A DNA stretch of 64,000 nucleotides from Sulfitobacter sp. HI0040 (GCF_001634885.1 NZ_LWEX01000406.1:22841-86840); one strand, 5' to 3'; positions 1 to 8,356 are shown, counted from the first letter of the stretch. The notes: generated by a model not told the origin, from the sequence alone. A program made the numbers and translations.

Positions 1-2
1 CA

Positions 3-500
3 CTGATGAAGTACCCCCACCTTGAGAAGATCAACCACATCCACCATGCGGGCAACTCCTCCGGCATCGTGGACGGGGCGGCCGCGGTTCTGATCGGCAA
101 CAAGGAATTCGGCGAGCAATACGGGCTGAAGCCCCGGGCCCGCATCAAGGCCACCGCAAAGATCGGGACGGACCCGACCATCATGCTCACCGGTCCTGTC
201 CCCGTGACCCAGAAGATCCTCAAGGACAACGGGATGAACATCAACGACATCGACCTCTTCGAGGTGAACGAGGCCTTTGCCGCGGTTGTCATGCGCTTCA
301 TGCAGGCGTTCGATGTGGATGACAGCAAGGTCAACGTGAACGGCGGCGGCATCGCGATGGGCCATCCTCTGGGTGCGACGGGGGCGATGATCATCGGCAT
401 CCTGCTCGACGAGATGGAGCGGACCGACAAGGAAGTCGGTCTGGCGACCCTCTGCATCGCGTCGGGGATGGGTGCGGCGACGATCATCGAACGCGTATGA
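3..500 (+). CDS. acetyl-CoA C-acyltransferase (thiolase), 3' part only
   Basis: This is the C-terminal portion of a thiolase; the 5' end lies outside the window, since the frame is open to the left edge. Counting from the first Met at position 6, the visible residues include the NEAF motif (about 89-92), the GHPLGATGA motif with the catalytic His near 120, and the active-site Cys near 150 in CIASGMGAA. These are standard landmarks of the thiolase C-terminal domain. The enzyme cleaves 3-ketoacyl-CoA to acetyl-CoA and a shortened acyl-CoA in the cytoplasm, or condenses two acyl-CoAs in the biosynthetic direction. The stop overlaps the next gene by 4 bases, and a FadJ-type enzyme follows. The thiolase is therefore most likely the beta-oxidation partner of FadJ rather than a PHB-synthesis enzyme. 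Confidence 0.93.
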   Translation: MMKYPHLEKINHIHHAGNSSGIVDGAAAVLIGNKEFGEQYGLKPRARIKATAKIGTDPTIMLTGPVPVTQKILKDNGMNINDIDLFEVNEAFAAVVMRFMQAFDVDDSKVNVNGGGIAMGHPLGATGAMIIGILLDEMERTDKEVGLATLCIASGMGAATIIERV

Positions 501-928
501 CCTTGGATCTTCAGGAATTCGCGGATGAGGTGGTCGATGCGATCAGGAGGGAAGACGTCGACGCCTACCTCAGCCTGATGGCGGTGCCCTACCAGATCGT
601 GACGGCCACGGAGTCGCGCACGATCGAAAAGATGGAAGGGCTGGCCGATCACTTCGCGACCTATTGCAAGGGTCTCAGGCAACTTGGCTTCGAGGACCTG
701 TCGCACAAGATGATCTCGACCACGCTTCTGGGGCCGGACCTTGCCGTAGGTATCTACCAGACGGACCTCTACCGCGACGATCACCTCTATGTCGCGCCTT
801 TCCGGTCCGTCGTGACCGTCAGGCGGGGCGAAGACCTGAAATGGCGCGCCGTGGCATCGGCGCACACCATCAATCACGCGGACTGGACCGGGCGGATGGA
901 CGCGGTTTCAGGCTCCACAAATATCTAG
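497..928 (+). CDS. NTF2-like (SnoaL-type) protein of unknown function
   Basis: A 143-residue protein whose ATG overlaps the thiolase stop by 4 bases, so the two are translationally coupled. Predicted structure is a helical N-terminus ([22 protein letters not shown]) followed by alternating strands, with a late [16 protein letters not shown] segment. This resembles the cone-shaped NTF2/SnoaL fold, but I see no catalytic signature. It sits between a thiolase and a FadJ-type multienzyme. A role in fatty-acid degradation, such as ligand binding or an accessory hydratase, is possible from context only. It has no signal peptide. The ORF and its place in the operon are solid; the fold assignment is moderate and the function unknown. 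Confidence 0.8.
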   Translation: MTLDLQEFADEVVDAIRREDVDAYLSLMAVPYQIVTATESRTIEKMEGLADHFATYCKGLRQLGFEDLSHKMISTTLLGPDLAVGIYQTDLYRDDHLYVAPFRSVVTVRRGEDLKWRAVASAHTINHADWTGRMDAVSGSTNI

Positions 929-947
929 GTAAAGGAAACCTTTGCAC

Positions 948-3149
948 ATGACCGATTTCACAATGCAGACAGGCGATGACGGGATCGCCATCATCACCTG
1001 GGACGTTCCGGGAAAATCCATGAACGTGATGTCCTTCGACGGGCTGGTCGAAGTGGGCCAGCTTGTCGATGACGCGCTCGCGGACGAAGCCGTGAAGGGC
1101 ATCATCATCACTTCAGGCAAGGAAGGGTCATTCGCCGGTGGCATGGACCTGAACCTGCTCGCGAAGCTGAAGGCGGACGCGGGCGACGATCCTGCCAAGG
1201 GCCTTTTCGAAGGCACGATGAAAATGCACGAGATGCTGCGCAAGATCGAGCTGGCCGGCATGGACCGCAAGACACAGAAGGGCGGCAAGCCGATTGCCTC
1301 TGTCTTGCCCGGCACCGCCGCAGGCATCGGGCTCGAACTGCCGCTCGCGACGCACCGCATTTTTGCCGCCAACAATCCCAAGGCCCGCATCGGCTTGCCC
1401 GAGATCCTTGTCGGCATTTTCCCCGGTGCTGGTGGTACCACGCGCCTGACGCGCAAACTGGGCGCCATGGGTGCCTCGCCCTTCCTTCTGGAAGGCAAGA
1501 TGGTGTCCCCCGACGCGGCCAAGCGTGCCGGCATCATCGACGAAGTCAGCGACGATCCGATGGCGGACGCTCGCGAATGGGTGCTGAATGCCAGGGACGC
1601 CGATCTGGTGAAGCCATGGGATGCCAAGGGCTACAAGATGCCCGGCGGCGCCCCCTACCATCCGGCGGGCTTCATGACCTTCGTCGGCGCCAACGCAATG
1701 GTCAACGGCAAGACCCAAGGCGCGTTCCCCGCCGCGAAGGCACTGCTGTCGGCGGTCTACGAAGGCGCATTGGTCCCCTTCGACACCGCCCTGAAGATCG
1801 AGGCACGCTGGTTCACCTCCGTCCTGATGAATCCCTCCTCCGAGGCGATGATCCGTTCGCTCTTCCTCAACAAGGAGGCGCTCGAAAAAGGCGCGGTGCG
1901 GCCCGAAGGCGTACCGGACCAGCGGGTGAAGAAACTCGGTGTACTCGGTGCCGGCATGATGGGTGCGGGTATCGCACTGGTATCGGCACAGGCAGGCATC
2001 GAAGTGGTATTGATCGACCGTGATCAGGAAGCCGCCGACAAGGGCAAAGCCTATTCCGAAAGCTTCATGGACAAGGGTATCGCCAAGAAAAAGGCAACGC
2101 CCGAGAAGAAGGAAGCCCTCCTGAACCTCATCACGGCGACGACCGATCTGGAGGCGCTGAAAGGCTGCGACCTGATCATCGAAGCCGTTTTCGAGGATCC
2201 GGGCGTGAAGGCCGAGATGACAAAGAAGGTCGAGGCCGTGATCCCCGAAGACTGCATCTTCGCGTCAAACACCTCCACCCTGCCCATAACCGAGCTTGCC
2301 AAGGCATCGAGCCGGCCCGAGCAGTTCATCGGCATTCACTTCTTCTCTCCGGTCGAGAAAATGCTGCTGGTGGAAATCATCAAGGGCAAGGAAACAGGCG
2401 ACCGCGCGGTGGCCAAATCGCTCGACTATGTCCGGCAAATTCGCAAGACCCCGATTGTCGTCAACGATGCGCGCTTCTTCTATGCCAACCGCTGCATCAT
2501 TCCCTACGGCAACGAAGCGACGCGGATGATCACGGAAGGCGTCGCACCGGCGCTGATTGATCATGCCGCGCAGCAGCTCGGTTTCCCCGTGGGGCCGGTG
2601 CAGCTCGGCGACGAGACATCGATCGACCTTGCGACCAAGATCATGCGCGCCACGAAGGCGGCGATGGGCAATGCCTATCCAGCCTCCGAAGCGGATGACC
2701 TGATCGTGTGGATGGAAGATCTGGGCCGTCTGGGACGCAAGGCCAAGGCCGGCTATTTCGAGTATGACGACAAGGGCAAGCGGCTTGGATACTGGAAAGG
2801 CATCCATGACAAATATCCGCTGGCCGATGAACAGCCCGACCTGCGGGAGGTACAGGACAGGCTGATGTTCGCGCAGGTTCTGGAGGCCGTCCGCGCGCTG
2901 GAAGAAGGCGTGCTGGAAGACATCCGCGAAGGCGACGTCGGTGCCATCCTCGGCTGGGGCTTCGCACCGTGGTCCGGTGGCCCGTTCAGCTGGCTGGACA
3001 TCATCGGCGCGCCCTATGCCGCCGAGCGCTGCGATCAGCTGGCAGAGAAATATGGCGAGCGGTTCGAATGCCCCGCCCTGCTGCGCGAAATGGCCGAAAA
3101 GAACCAGACGTTCTACGGTCGTTTCGGTCCCCAGGCGGAAGCCGCCTGA
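948..3149 (+). CDS. fadJ: bifunctional enoyl-CoA hydratase / 3-hydroxyacyl-CoA dehydrogenase (FadJ/FadB alpha subunit)
   Basis: A 733-residue multienzyme of beta-oxidation that hydrates enoyl-CoA and then oxidises 3-hydroxyacyl-CoA with NAD. The N-terminal crotonase domain (about 1-200) carries GIGLELPLA and a GLPEI..GIFPGAGGT segment with the two expected acidic residues. The NAD-binding Rossmann motif GVLGAGMMGAGIA starts near residue 330. The dehydrogenase motif IGIHFFSPVEKM holds the catalytic His near 463, and the C-terminal helical domains fill 500-733. A TTG at 942 is in frame, but the ATG at 948 is preferred because it is preceded by AAAGGA and gives MTDFTMQTG, close to the family N-terminus. 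The preceding thiolase supplies the last beta-oxidation step. A strong terminator follows the gene. Confidence 0.95.
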   Translation: MTDFTMQTGDDGIAIITWDVPGKSMNVMSFDGLVEVGQLVDDALADEAVKGIIITSGKEGSFAGGMDLNLLAKLKADAGDDPAKGLFEGTMKMHEMLRKIELAGMDRKTQKGGKPIASVLPGTAAGIGLELPLATHRIFAANNPKARIGLPEILVGIFPGAGGTTRLTRKLGAMGASPFLLEGKMVSPDAAKRAGIIDEVSDDPMADAREWVLNARDADLVKPWDAKGYKMPGGAPYHPAGFMTFVGANAMVNGKTQGAFPAAKALLSAVYEGALVPFDTALKIEARWFTSVLMNPSSEAMIRSLFLNKEALEKGAVRPEGVPDQRVKKLGVLGAGMMGAGIALVSAQAGIEVVLIDRDQEAADKGKAYSESFMDKGIAKKKATPEKKEALLNLITATTDLEALKGCDLIIEAVFEDPGVKAEMTKKVEAVIPEDCIFASNTSTLPITELAKASSRPEQFIGIHFFSPVEKMLLVEIIKGKETGDRAVAKSLDYVRQIRKTPIVVNDARFFYANRCIIPYGNEATRMITEGVAPALIDHAAQQLGFPVGPVQLGDETSIDLATKIMRATKAAMGNAYPASEADDLIVWMEDLGRLGRKAKAGYFEYDDKGKRLGYWKGIHDKYPLADEQPDLREVQDRLMFAQVLEAVRALEEGVLEDIREGDVGAILGWGFAPWSGGPFSWLDIIGAPYAAERCDQLAEKYGERFECPALLREMAEKNQTFYGRFGPQAEAA

Positions 3150-3184
3150 CCGGGCGCCAACGATTACGGACACCTGAACAGGAA

Positions 3185-3208
3185 GGGAGCCGTCAGGCTC
3201 CCTTTTTT
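3185..3208 (+). terminator. rho-independent terminator after fadJ
   Basis: A 7-bp perfect stem (GGGAGCC / GGCTCCC) with a 4-base loop is followed directly by six T residues. It lies 36 bases after the fadJ stop and closes the beta-oxidation operon. Confidence 0.9.
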
Positions 3209-3240
3209 GTTACTTTTTCCGATTTTCCTTGTGTTTCTAA

Positions 3241-3266
3241 GGAACTTCCCTGCCGCCCAAAGCATT
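3241..3266 (+). promoter_or_regulatory. EcfG-like (general stress response) promoter candidate
   Basis: The sequence reads GGAAC, 17 bases, CATT, one mismatch from the alphaproteobacterial EcfG consensus GGAAC-N16/17-CGTT. It ends 34 bases before the ATG of the secreted PRC-barrel gene at 3300. The neighbouring PRC-barrel gene has an exact match to the consensus, which raises the likelihood that this one is real. Confidence 0.5.
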
Positions 3267-3299
3267 TAATTTACGAAGCAACTGATAAAGGAGATAGAG

Positions 3300-3728
3300 A
3301 TGAAACGCTTTGCATCTTTCGCAATGGCAGCGGCCATGGGCGCAACACCCGTTCTGGCAGAAACCCACATGGGCGAAGTCGATTACGCCCAGCTGATCCG
3401 GACACGCGACATCACCGGCGGTGAAGTTTACACCTTCGCAACCCCGCTGGACGATGACACTTGGGGCGCCTACGAGGCCGACGCGATCGGCAACGATTGG
3501 AATGAAATCGGCGAAATCGAAGACGTGATCCTCGACCGTAGCGGTCAGATGATCGGTGTTGTCGCCGAAGTTGGCGGTTTCCTCGACATCGGTGACAAGC
3601 ATGTCATGATTCCGGTCGAAAACCTTCGTCTGACGCCTATCGATGATCGTCACTACGCGATCGTGACACGGTACACAGAAGAGCAGCTCGAAGAGCTGCA
3701 GAGCGTTGATGAAGGCTGGTGGGACTAA
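3300..3728 (+). CDS. secreted PRC-barrel domain protein
   Basis: A 142-residue protein with an N-terminal signal peptide (MKRFASFAMAAAMGATPVLA, cleavage after about residue 20). One PRC-barrel-type domain follows, recognisable from NEIGEIEDVILDRSGQMIG and VGGFLDIGDKHVMIPVENL (about 62-110). PRC-barrels are small beta domains used in RNA-processing and photosynthetic proteins. Secreted versions are common in alphaproteobacteria and often stress-linked, but their biochemical role is not established. The start has a clear GGAG ribosome site (AAAGGAGATAGAG). The protein has the same domain as the much longer product of 4436-5575. An EcfG-like promoter lies upstream and a terminator downstream, so it is probably a single-gene transcript. 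Confidence 0.85.
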   Translation: MKRFASFAMAAAMGATPVLAETHMGEVDYAQLIRTRDITGGEVYTFATPLDDDTWGAYEADAIGNDWNEIGEIEDVILDRSGQMIGVVAEVGGFLDIGDKHVMIPVENLRLTPIDDRHYAIVTRYTEEQLEELQSVDEGWWD

Positions 3729-3751
3729 TCCCAGCTTGAGTTAACTGCGAA

Positions 3752-3780
3752 AGGGGAGCCATTTGGCTCCCCTTTTTCTT
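3752..3780 (+). terminator. rho-independent terminator after the PRC-barrel gene
   Basis: A 9-bp stem (AGGGGAGCC / GGCTCCCCT) with an ATTT loop is followed by a T-rich tail. It begins 24 bases after the stop of the PRC-barrel gene. Confidence 0.88.
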
Positions 3781-4385
3781 TGCGCGATTTCACGTGGCAA
3801 GGGTGGGTTCGGGTCCAAGGTCTTAAGGCTTAATGAACCACGGACTTAACGGAGTTTAAGGCCGACCTTTGCTTCGGAATCCTTACGCCTGCACATTCTT
3901 GGTAGCTCTGCACGGACATTTAGTGAGTGCCGTCGAGAGACCGCAATCGAGACCATCCTGAGAAGCATTGGAAGTACTATCCGGTAGTCATGAATGCGAA
4001 CTGTGACCCGAGGGACTAATGCTCTCAACCTGCCCTGATAGTCCTCAACCAACCACCTACCATCGCAAATGTCGCTCGCCGGAACCTTACGGAAACAGCC
4101 GACGAGATCTGGTCGGTTCTCGACCATAAAACAGGGTGCCAGACTGACATCGCGCCAACCAGACTGATATCGCGCCAAAAGGTATGAGGGTTTTCAAACT
4201 TTCCTGGGGAGGCCCGCACAGTCGTCACGGGGCAGAGATGACCGCAGTCGATGCAGAACCACTCGCGGATGTGTGGGCCAACTATCCCCATCCACCAATC
4301 AATCCAGCGCTAACGCGAACGGGTCGTAACTGAATGTTCGACCGGGCAAGGCCCCCTCGGCAAACCTCCCCTGCCCTGCCTGCAC
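3781..4385. other. about 600 bases with no convincing gene
   Basis: Short ORFs exist on the reverse strand here (for example about 110 codons at 3846-4178), but they show no recognisable domain, no good ribosome site and no coding-like codon use. The segment lies between two terminators and contains a 20-bp tandem duplication at 4139-4178. It may be the decayed remains of a gene, but I cannot name it. Confidence 0.5.
4139..4178. repeat. two tandem copies of a 20-bp unit
   Basis: CCAGACTGACATCGCGCCAA is followed immediately by a second copy with one change (C to T at position 10). The repeat is in non-coding sequence. It could be a recent slippage duplication or paired binding sites. Confidence 0.8.
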
Positions 4386-4411
4386 AAAAAAGGGCCCGCC
4401 GAAGCGGGCCC
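4386..4411 (-). terminator. rho-independent terminator for the PRC-barrel repeat gene
   Basis: On the minus strand the sequence reads GGGCCCGC, loop TTCG, GCGGGCCC, then six T residues. The stable tetraloop hairpin lies 25 bases beyond the stop of the gene at 4436-5575. Confidence 0.92.
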
Positions 4412-4435
4412 AATCTTACTAAAACGTATTACTGA

Positions 4436-5575
4436 TTACTCAGGGTTGGTCAGATCCACGAGCGGGATGCTGTCATCGTCGATCATGCGGACTTCGTTCT
4501 CGTTGAACTCAGGCATGTTTTCCAGCTGGTCCTGCGTGACGCGGGGAACGACGATCTGGTTTTCGAACAGGGCAACCTGATCGATCGGCAGAGCAACGCT
4601 GTTCTCACCAAGACCAAGGAAGCCGCCAACGCCCACGATCATGACGATCGTATCGCCACGGACACCGACACCGTCGATTTCACCGACTTCTTCGCCGGTT
4701 TCCGTCACGACATTGCGACCCATCAGGTCAACGCCGCGCAGCTTGAAGATCGGACGGATGGTCGCCATCTCGCGATAGCGCGCACGGTCTTCTTCGGCAG
4801 CGATACGGCCGGTTTCGTCCGCGTTGAAGTCTTCAGCTTCGAAGTCCTCGATACGAATGACAGCTTCTTCCTGCTGCACATTCACATTGGCTTCGCCACC
4901 GTCGACCACGTTAACCTGGGGCTCTTCCGCTTCCTCGACAACGACGTCAGCGTCTTCACCCTGCTGAACGTTGACCTGTGCTTCGGACTGTTCGACATTC
5001 ACACGGGCAGCGTCGGACTCGGCGACATCCACCTGGGCTTCACCGGATTGCTCAACGCTAATCTTCGGTTCGGATTCCTGAATGGTGATCTTCGGCTCGG
5101 GCCGGATGAAGCGCACGACGGGTTCGGGCTGTTCCAGATCGATGATCGGCTCGCCTGTGTTCACGTCGACTTCGGGCTTCGGTACCATCACGGTGACGAC
5201 CGGCTCCGGAATACGCACCGTGATCTGCGGCTGAGCCTGCTCGACCGTGATGATCGGAGCCTGCTGCTGCACGCGCACGGTGGGTTCCGGAACGACCACG
5301 TCGATCTGCGGCTGGGGCTGTTCGACGGTCACGACCGGCGCGCCTTGGCTGACATCAACGTCGGGTTCCGGGACGGTCACATCGACGGTCGCGTCTTCCT
5401 GTTCAACAACGACCTGGCCGCCCTGGACGTTGGTCGCCTGAACATCGGTATCCTGCGTCTGTTCCGCTTCAGTCTCTGTCGTGCCGGTCGCGGTCTGAGC
5501 CATCGCATGCGGCGCCATCGCGAAAAGCGAGGCGGCGGAAACACCGATCAACAGTTTGGATTTGAGGTTGGTCAT
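4436..5575 (-). CDS. secreted repeat protein with C-terminal PRC-barrel domain
   Basis: A 379-residue exported protein. The chosen ATG gives a clean signal peptide (MTNLKSKLLIGVSAASLFAM, ending at AMA-Q); the 24 in-frame codons upstream would bury it. Residues about 45-245 form a low-complexity, acidic tract of short Val/Ile-rich repeats, first with recurring VPEP, EQPQPQI and VTVEQ elements, then with VNVEQSEAQ-like units. This suggests a repetitive beta-strand or extended stalk. Residues about 275-370 hold a PRC-barrel-type domain (GRNVVTETGEEVGEIDGVGV; VGGFLGLGENSVALPIDQV) like that of the neighbouring small protein. A consensus EcfG promoter about 94 bases upstream indicates general-stress control. 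The function is unknown; an envelope or periplasmic role in stress is inferred from export and regulation. Confidence 0.85.
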   Translation of the reverse strand: MTNLKSKLLIGVSAASLFAMAPHAMAQTATGTTETEAEQTQDTDVQATNVQGGQVVVEQEDATVDVTVPEPDVDVSQGAPVVTVEQPQPQIDVVVPEPTVRVQQQAPIITVEQAQPQITVRIPEPVVTVMVPKPEVDVNTGEPIIDLEQPEPVVRFIRPEPKITIQESEPKISVEQSGEAQVDVAESDAARVNVEQSEAQVNVQQGEDADVVVEEAEEPQVNVVDGGEANVNVQQEEAVIRIEDFEAEDFNADETGRIAAEEDRARYREMATIRPIFKLRGVDLMGRNVVTETGEEVGEIDGVGVRGDTIVMIVGVGGFLGLGENSVALPIDQVALFENQIVVPRVTQDQLENMPEFNENEVRMIDDDSIPLVDLTNPE

Positions 5576-5668
5576 AGGTAACAATCCTTTCAATTCGTTA
5601 AAAAGCGAAAACGATACGGTCGAAGACCGCTGTGTTCGCTCATTCACCTGAATGTGTTCACACGACCC

Positions 5669-5693
5669 AACGGCGGTTTTCCGCTTCTGTTCC
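5669..5693 (-). promoter_or_regulatory. EcfG-type general stress promoter
   Basis: The minus strand reads GGAAC, 16 bases, CGTT, an exact match to the alphaproteobacterial EcfG sigma factor consensus. It lies about 94 bases upstream of the ATG of the PRC-barrel repeat protein and points toward it. Confidence 0.72.
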
Positions 5694-5826
5694 GAAATTT
5701 CTCAGGAAATCGCGGTAAACGCCGCGTGGCCTGCTTTTTGGTCCCTAGGGGAGAAAACCGGTTTCCTAATATAACCAGAGCGTTGTGAAGTCCGCTGCGG
5801 GATTTGGGCAGCGGAGGTTCCTGTTT

Positions 5827-6576
5827 TCAGCTCGCGGGAACGCCGGGGGATACTTCTGGCGTGCGGGGGGCGATCTCATCCTCGATCACGATGCATTCGG
5901 CGAGGATCCGCGCGGCGTCGTCCTCGAGCACATCGTAGCGCGGCTCCGGCGCTTCGAGAAAATCGTCCAGCGCGACGGTCCGGGCCGGACAATAGAGAAG
6001 CGTGCCCCCCTCCACATAGATGACCTGTTCGCGCGCAAAGCTGATGCTGGTCAACTCGACCGGACGGATCGGGGCGACACGTCTGATCCCCCGCTTCCCC
6101 ACCAGCGCTGTCGCCGGGACAACTGCAAAGGGATCGCCAAAGGGGTCCCGGGCAGCCGTGCTTTCTACCAGCACCCCCTGTTCAGGCAGCAACGTGAGGG
6201 CAGACCGGTTGCCCAGCGCCTCCTGCGGGATTGATACGGGCCATTCGTGCCGGTCGCTTTCCGGCCCGCCCTGCCAGACGATGGTGCGATGTATGGCCGT
6301 AATGGGCTGCATCCCCCCATCGAAAGTCAGCACCTTGTCCCCCACGGAGAGCGCCCCCACGGCGCGCAAGCCGAGGTTCGATGCGACCTTCGTTTGCGCC
6401 ATCAGACCATGGGTCGTCGCGGTATCGGACCGCGGCAGTTCGGCTTCTTCGGGACTGGTGGCAAAAGCGGTCATGACAGGCGCAAAGATGTCGGACAGGC
6501 TGGTAGCAACCGAAGCGCCGGTACCGAAGTTTGATCGTTTACGTCTGACTATCTTGCCGAACATCTGCCTTCCCAT
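5827..6576 (-). CDS. Hint-domain protein (Hedgehog/intein-type autoprocessing fold)
   Basis: A 249-residue protein with a Hint_2-type domain at about 65-225. The typical start is GLRAVGALSVGDKVLTFDGG, followed by QPITAIHR and then ARDPFGDPFAVVPATALVGKRG with VELTSISFAREQVIYVEG. Proteins of this kind are abundant in Rhodobacteraceae, usually as C-terminal parts of secreted calcium-binding or adhesin-like proteins. Here the domain stands nearly alone with a 60-residue N-terminal leader lacking an obvious signal peptide. Whether it autoprocesses is unknown: there is no clear Cys at the start of the domain. A second ATG at 6564 is an equally possible start. It is transcribed in the same direction as the sulfotransferase and EamA genes. 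Confidence 0.75.
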   Translation of the reverse strand: MGRQMFGKIVRRKRSNFGTGASVATSLSDIFAPVMTAFATSPEEAELPRSDTATTHGLMAQTKVASNLGLRAVGALSVGDKVLTFDGGMQPITAIHRTIVWQGGPESDRHEWPVSIPQEALGNRSALTLLPEQGVLVESTAARDPFGDPFAVVPATALVGKRGIRRVAPIRPVELTSISFAREQVIYVEGGTLLYCPARTVALDDFLEAPEPRYDVLEDDAARILAECIVIEDEIAPRTPEVSPGVPAS

Positions 6577-6773
6577 CGTAAAAATAACCCAACCGTGGGT
6601 CTCAATAATTAACTGGTATGCAGGAGGCGCGATTCGAGAGACCGGGGTGCGTCACGAAAACGGTAAGTTCACGGCATTGTCGTCAGAGCGCGAACGATTG
6701 GCGCCAGCCGCGGCCATCGATGCCAAGGCGAGGTCAATCAGGTCCATTTCCACTGCAAAAGGTAACGAACCTG

Positions 6774-7418
6774 TTAGAACGCATAGCCGAAGCGGCCGAT
6801 GTCCTCTGCGCAGATCTCAGCCACGATATCGCGGGTCGATGCGTCGTAGTGCGACCGATAGTGCCCCCGCCCGTCTGAGGAATTGGCGTGCGGCAATTGA
6901 AGCTCGAAGCCGAGGTGATCCATCAACGGGCGCGCGTCCTGCTCGAAATGCTCCAGCCGGATCATCAGGTCACTTCTGTCCCGGCCTTCTCCATCGCGCA
7001 CGTAATGGGCAGCAGGAGCCGCGCGCTGGCCGGCCTGTGTCAGCGGATCGGACAGGAAACCGGCAAAGCTCATCTCTTTCGCAAGGCGCACTGCAGGGTG
7101 GTCAAAGCTCTGCATGCGCAGCCAGTGATAATAGCTTACCATCCTGTCCCACGGGTTTCGCACCATCGTGAAGACGAAACATTGATCCATGTCCTGAGAG
7201 GTAATCAGCCCTTCGGCATCCGCCAGCGTTGAATGTTTCCAAAGCCGCCCGCGCGTTTCCACATCCACAAGCCGCCGACGGCGTTTGCAGGCCTTTGGCG
7301 TATCGCCCAGCATGATGTCGTCCTTCATCGCGCGTGCCTCCAGCGCCAGCGCGAGCGAGGTGCCCCCGGTCTTGGGGATATGAACAAAGATATACGCCCT
7401 TCCACGGCTGATGATCAT
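6774..7418 (-). CDS. sulfotransferase family protein
   Basis: A 214-residue protein with the two PAPS-binding signatures of cytosolic/Golgi-type sulfotransferases. The 5'-phosphosulfate loop FVHIPKTGGTSL is at residues 11-22, and the 3'-phosphate motif VRNPWDRMVSYYHW at 86-99. It should transfer sulfate from PAPS to a carbohydrate or other hydroxylated acceptor. Bacterial members often decorate surface polysaccharides, but the acceptor cannot be read from the sequence. The length is normal for the bacterial Sulfotransfer_2 family. The start is the ATG that overlaps the EamA stop by 4 bases (ATGA). The longer open frame upstream runs antiphase inside the transporter gene and is rejected. Confidence 0.88.
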   Translation of the reverse strand: MIISRGRAYIFVHIPKTGGTSLALALEARAMKDDIMLGDTPKACKRRRRLVDVETRGRLWKHSTLADAEGLITSQDMDQCFVFTMVRNPWDRMVSYYHWLRMQSFDHPAVRLAKEMSFAGFLSDPLTQAGQRAAPAAHYVRDGEGRDRSDLMIRLEHFEQDARPLMDHLGFELQLPHANSSDGRGHYRSHYDASTRDIVAEICAEDIGRFGYAF

Positions 7419-8356
7419 TCCGGCACCCGCGTTGCCCGAAGGGGCGCGGGCTCCTCGCTGCGCAGGGCAATCACCGCGCCCGCCAGCGCGATGGCCGCCA
7501 TTCCAACAAGACCAACTGCGGGTACGGTCTGCCCCCACAGGACCCACGCCCAGAAGGACGCGAATACCAGTAGCGAAAATTCGAATACGGCGACATGCCC
7601 CGCCTCGCCCAGCTGGTAGCCTCGAAAGATGAGCCCGATTCCGATGATGGAGCCCACCGCCTGCACCGCCGTCCAGAACAGCAGACCGGCGTCGAGCGGC
7701 ACCCACCCCCGCAAGGCAAAGCCTGCATGGCCGGGTGGCCCGCCCGGGTCCAGCACCAGCAGGCCCACGGCACCGAACACCGTCAGCATCCCGAAGAAGC
7801 CGGCCGTCAGTGCCAATGTCCCTTCCCCTTCGCACCAGGACCGCGTCGCCACGGCCCCCACCGCATAGAGCAATCCGGCAAAGATCGGCAGAAAGCTCAC
7901 CGGGTCGAGCGCACCGGGATCGGGGCGGATCACCAGAAGCGCCCCTGCAAAACCCAGCAACACGGCCCCCCAGCGTATCGCGCCCACCCGCTTGCCCTGA
8001 AAAAGGACGGAGATCACCAGCACGAAAAGCGGCGCGGTAAAGAGCCCCGCCACCACCACCCCGATGGGCATGATGGACAGGCAGCCGAAGTAGATCAGCA
8101 TGGCCCCCGCGGTGAACAGGCTACGCCCCAGTACCGCGCCCCATCGCTTTGGCCGGATCAGACCGAACCCCACCGCCGCGAGACCCAGCAACAGCAGCAG
8201 CGCCATAAACCCGCGCAGCATGTGAAACTGCCAGAGCGAACCGCTCTGCGTCAGATAGGGCACGAAATTGTCCGTCAGGCCGAGCGTCATCATGCCACCC
8301 AGCACGGTAATGGCTGCCGCTGTCGGACGCGCCGATTGTATTGATTCCTGCTGCAT
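7415..8356 (-). CDS. EamA/DMT-family transporter
   Basis: A 313-residue integral membrane protein of the drug/metabolite transporter superfamily. There are about ten hydrophobic helices in two EamA repeats: the first ends near GALLVIRPDP (about 150), the second spans the rest to ALAGAVIALRSEE. Such proteins export or import small metabolites across the inner membrane; the substrate is not predictable. The ATG at 8356 gives MQQESIQSARPTAAAITVLGG, with the first helix soon after. The reverse open frame continues much further upstream but only as a shadow of the divergent ligase gene. It is the first gene of a two-gene unit with the sulfotransferase (4-base overlap) and is divergent from the acyl-CoA ligase. 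Confidence 0.9.
   Translation of the reverse strand: MQQESIQSARPTAAAITVLGGMMTLGLTDNFVPYLTQSGSLWQFHMLRGFMALLLLLGLAAVGFGLIRPKRWGAVLGRSLFTAGAMLIYFGCLSIMPIGVVVAGLFTAPLFVLVISVLFQGKRVGAIRWGAVLLGFAGALLVIRPDPGALDPVSFLPIFAGLLYAVGAVATRSWCEGEGTLALTAGFFGMLTVFGAVGLLVLDPGGPPGHAGFALRGWVPLDAGLLFWTAVQAVGSIIGIGLIFRGYQLGEAGHVAVFEFSLLVFASFWAWVLWGQTVPAVGLVGMAAIALAGAVIALRSEEPAPLRATRVPE

Noticed and set aside
3846..4291. Two overlapping reverse-strand ORFs (about 110 and 88 codons)
   Set aside because: No domain, no ribosome site, odd composition; kept only as a note of a gene-free stretch.
5793..5815. Hairpin CCGCTG...CAGCGG as a terminator of the Hint gene
   Set aside because: A stem is present but no T tract follows on the minus strand; too weak to list as a terminator.
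7419..7835. An N-terminal extension of the sulfotransferase frame
   Set aside because: It lies in another frame of the EamA gene; the ATGA overlap at 7415-7418 gives a normal sulfotransferase start.
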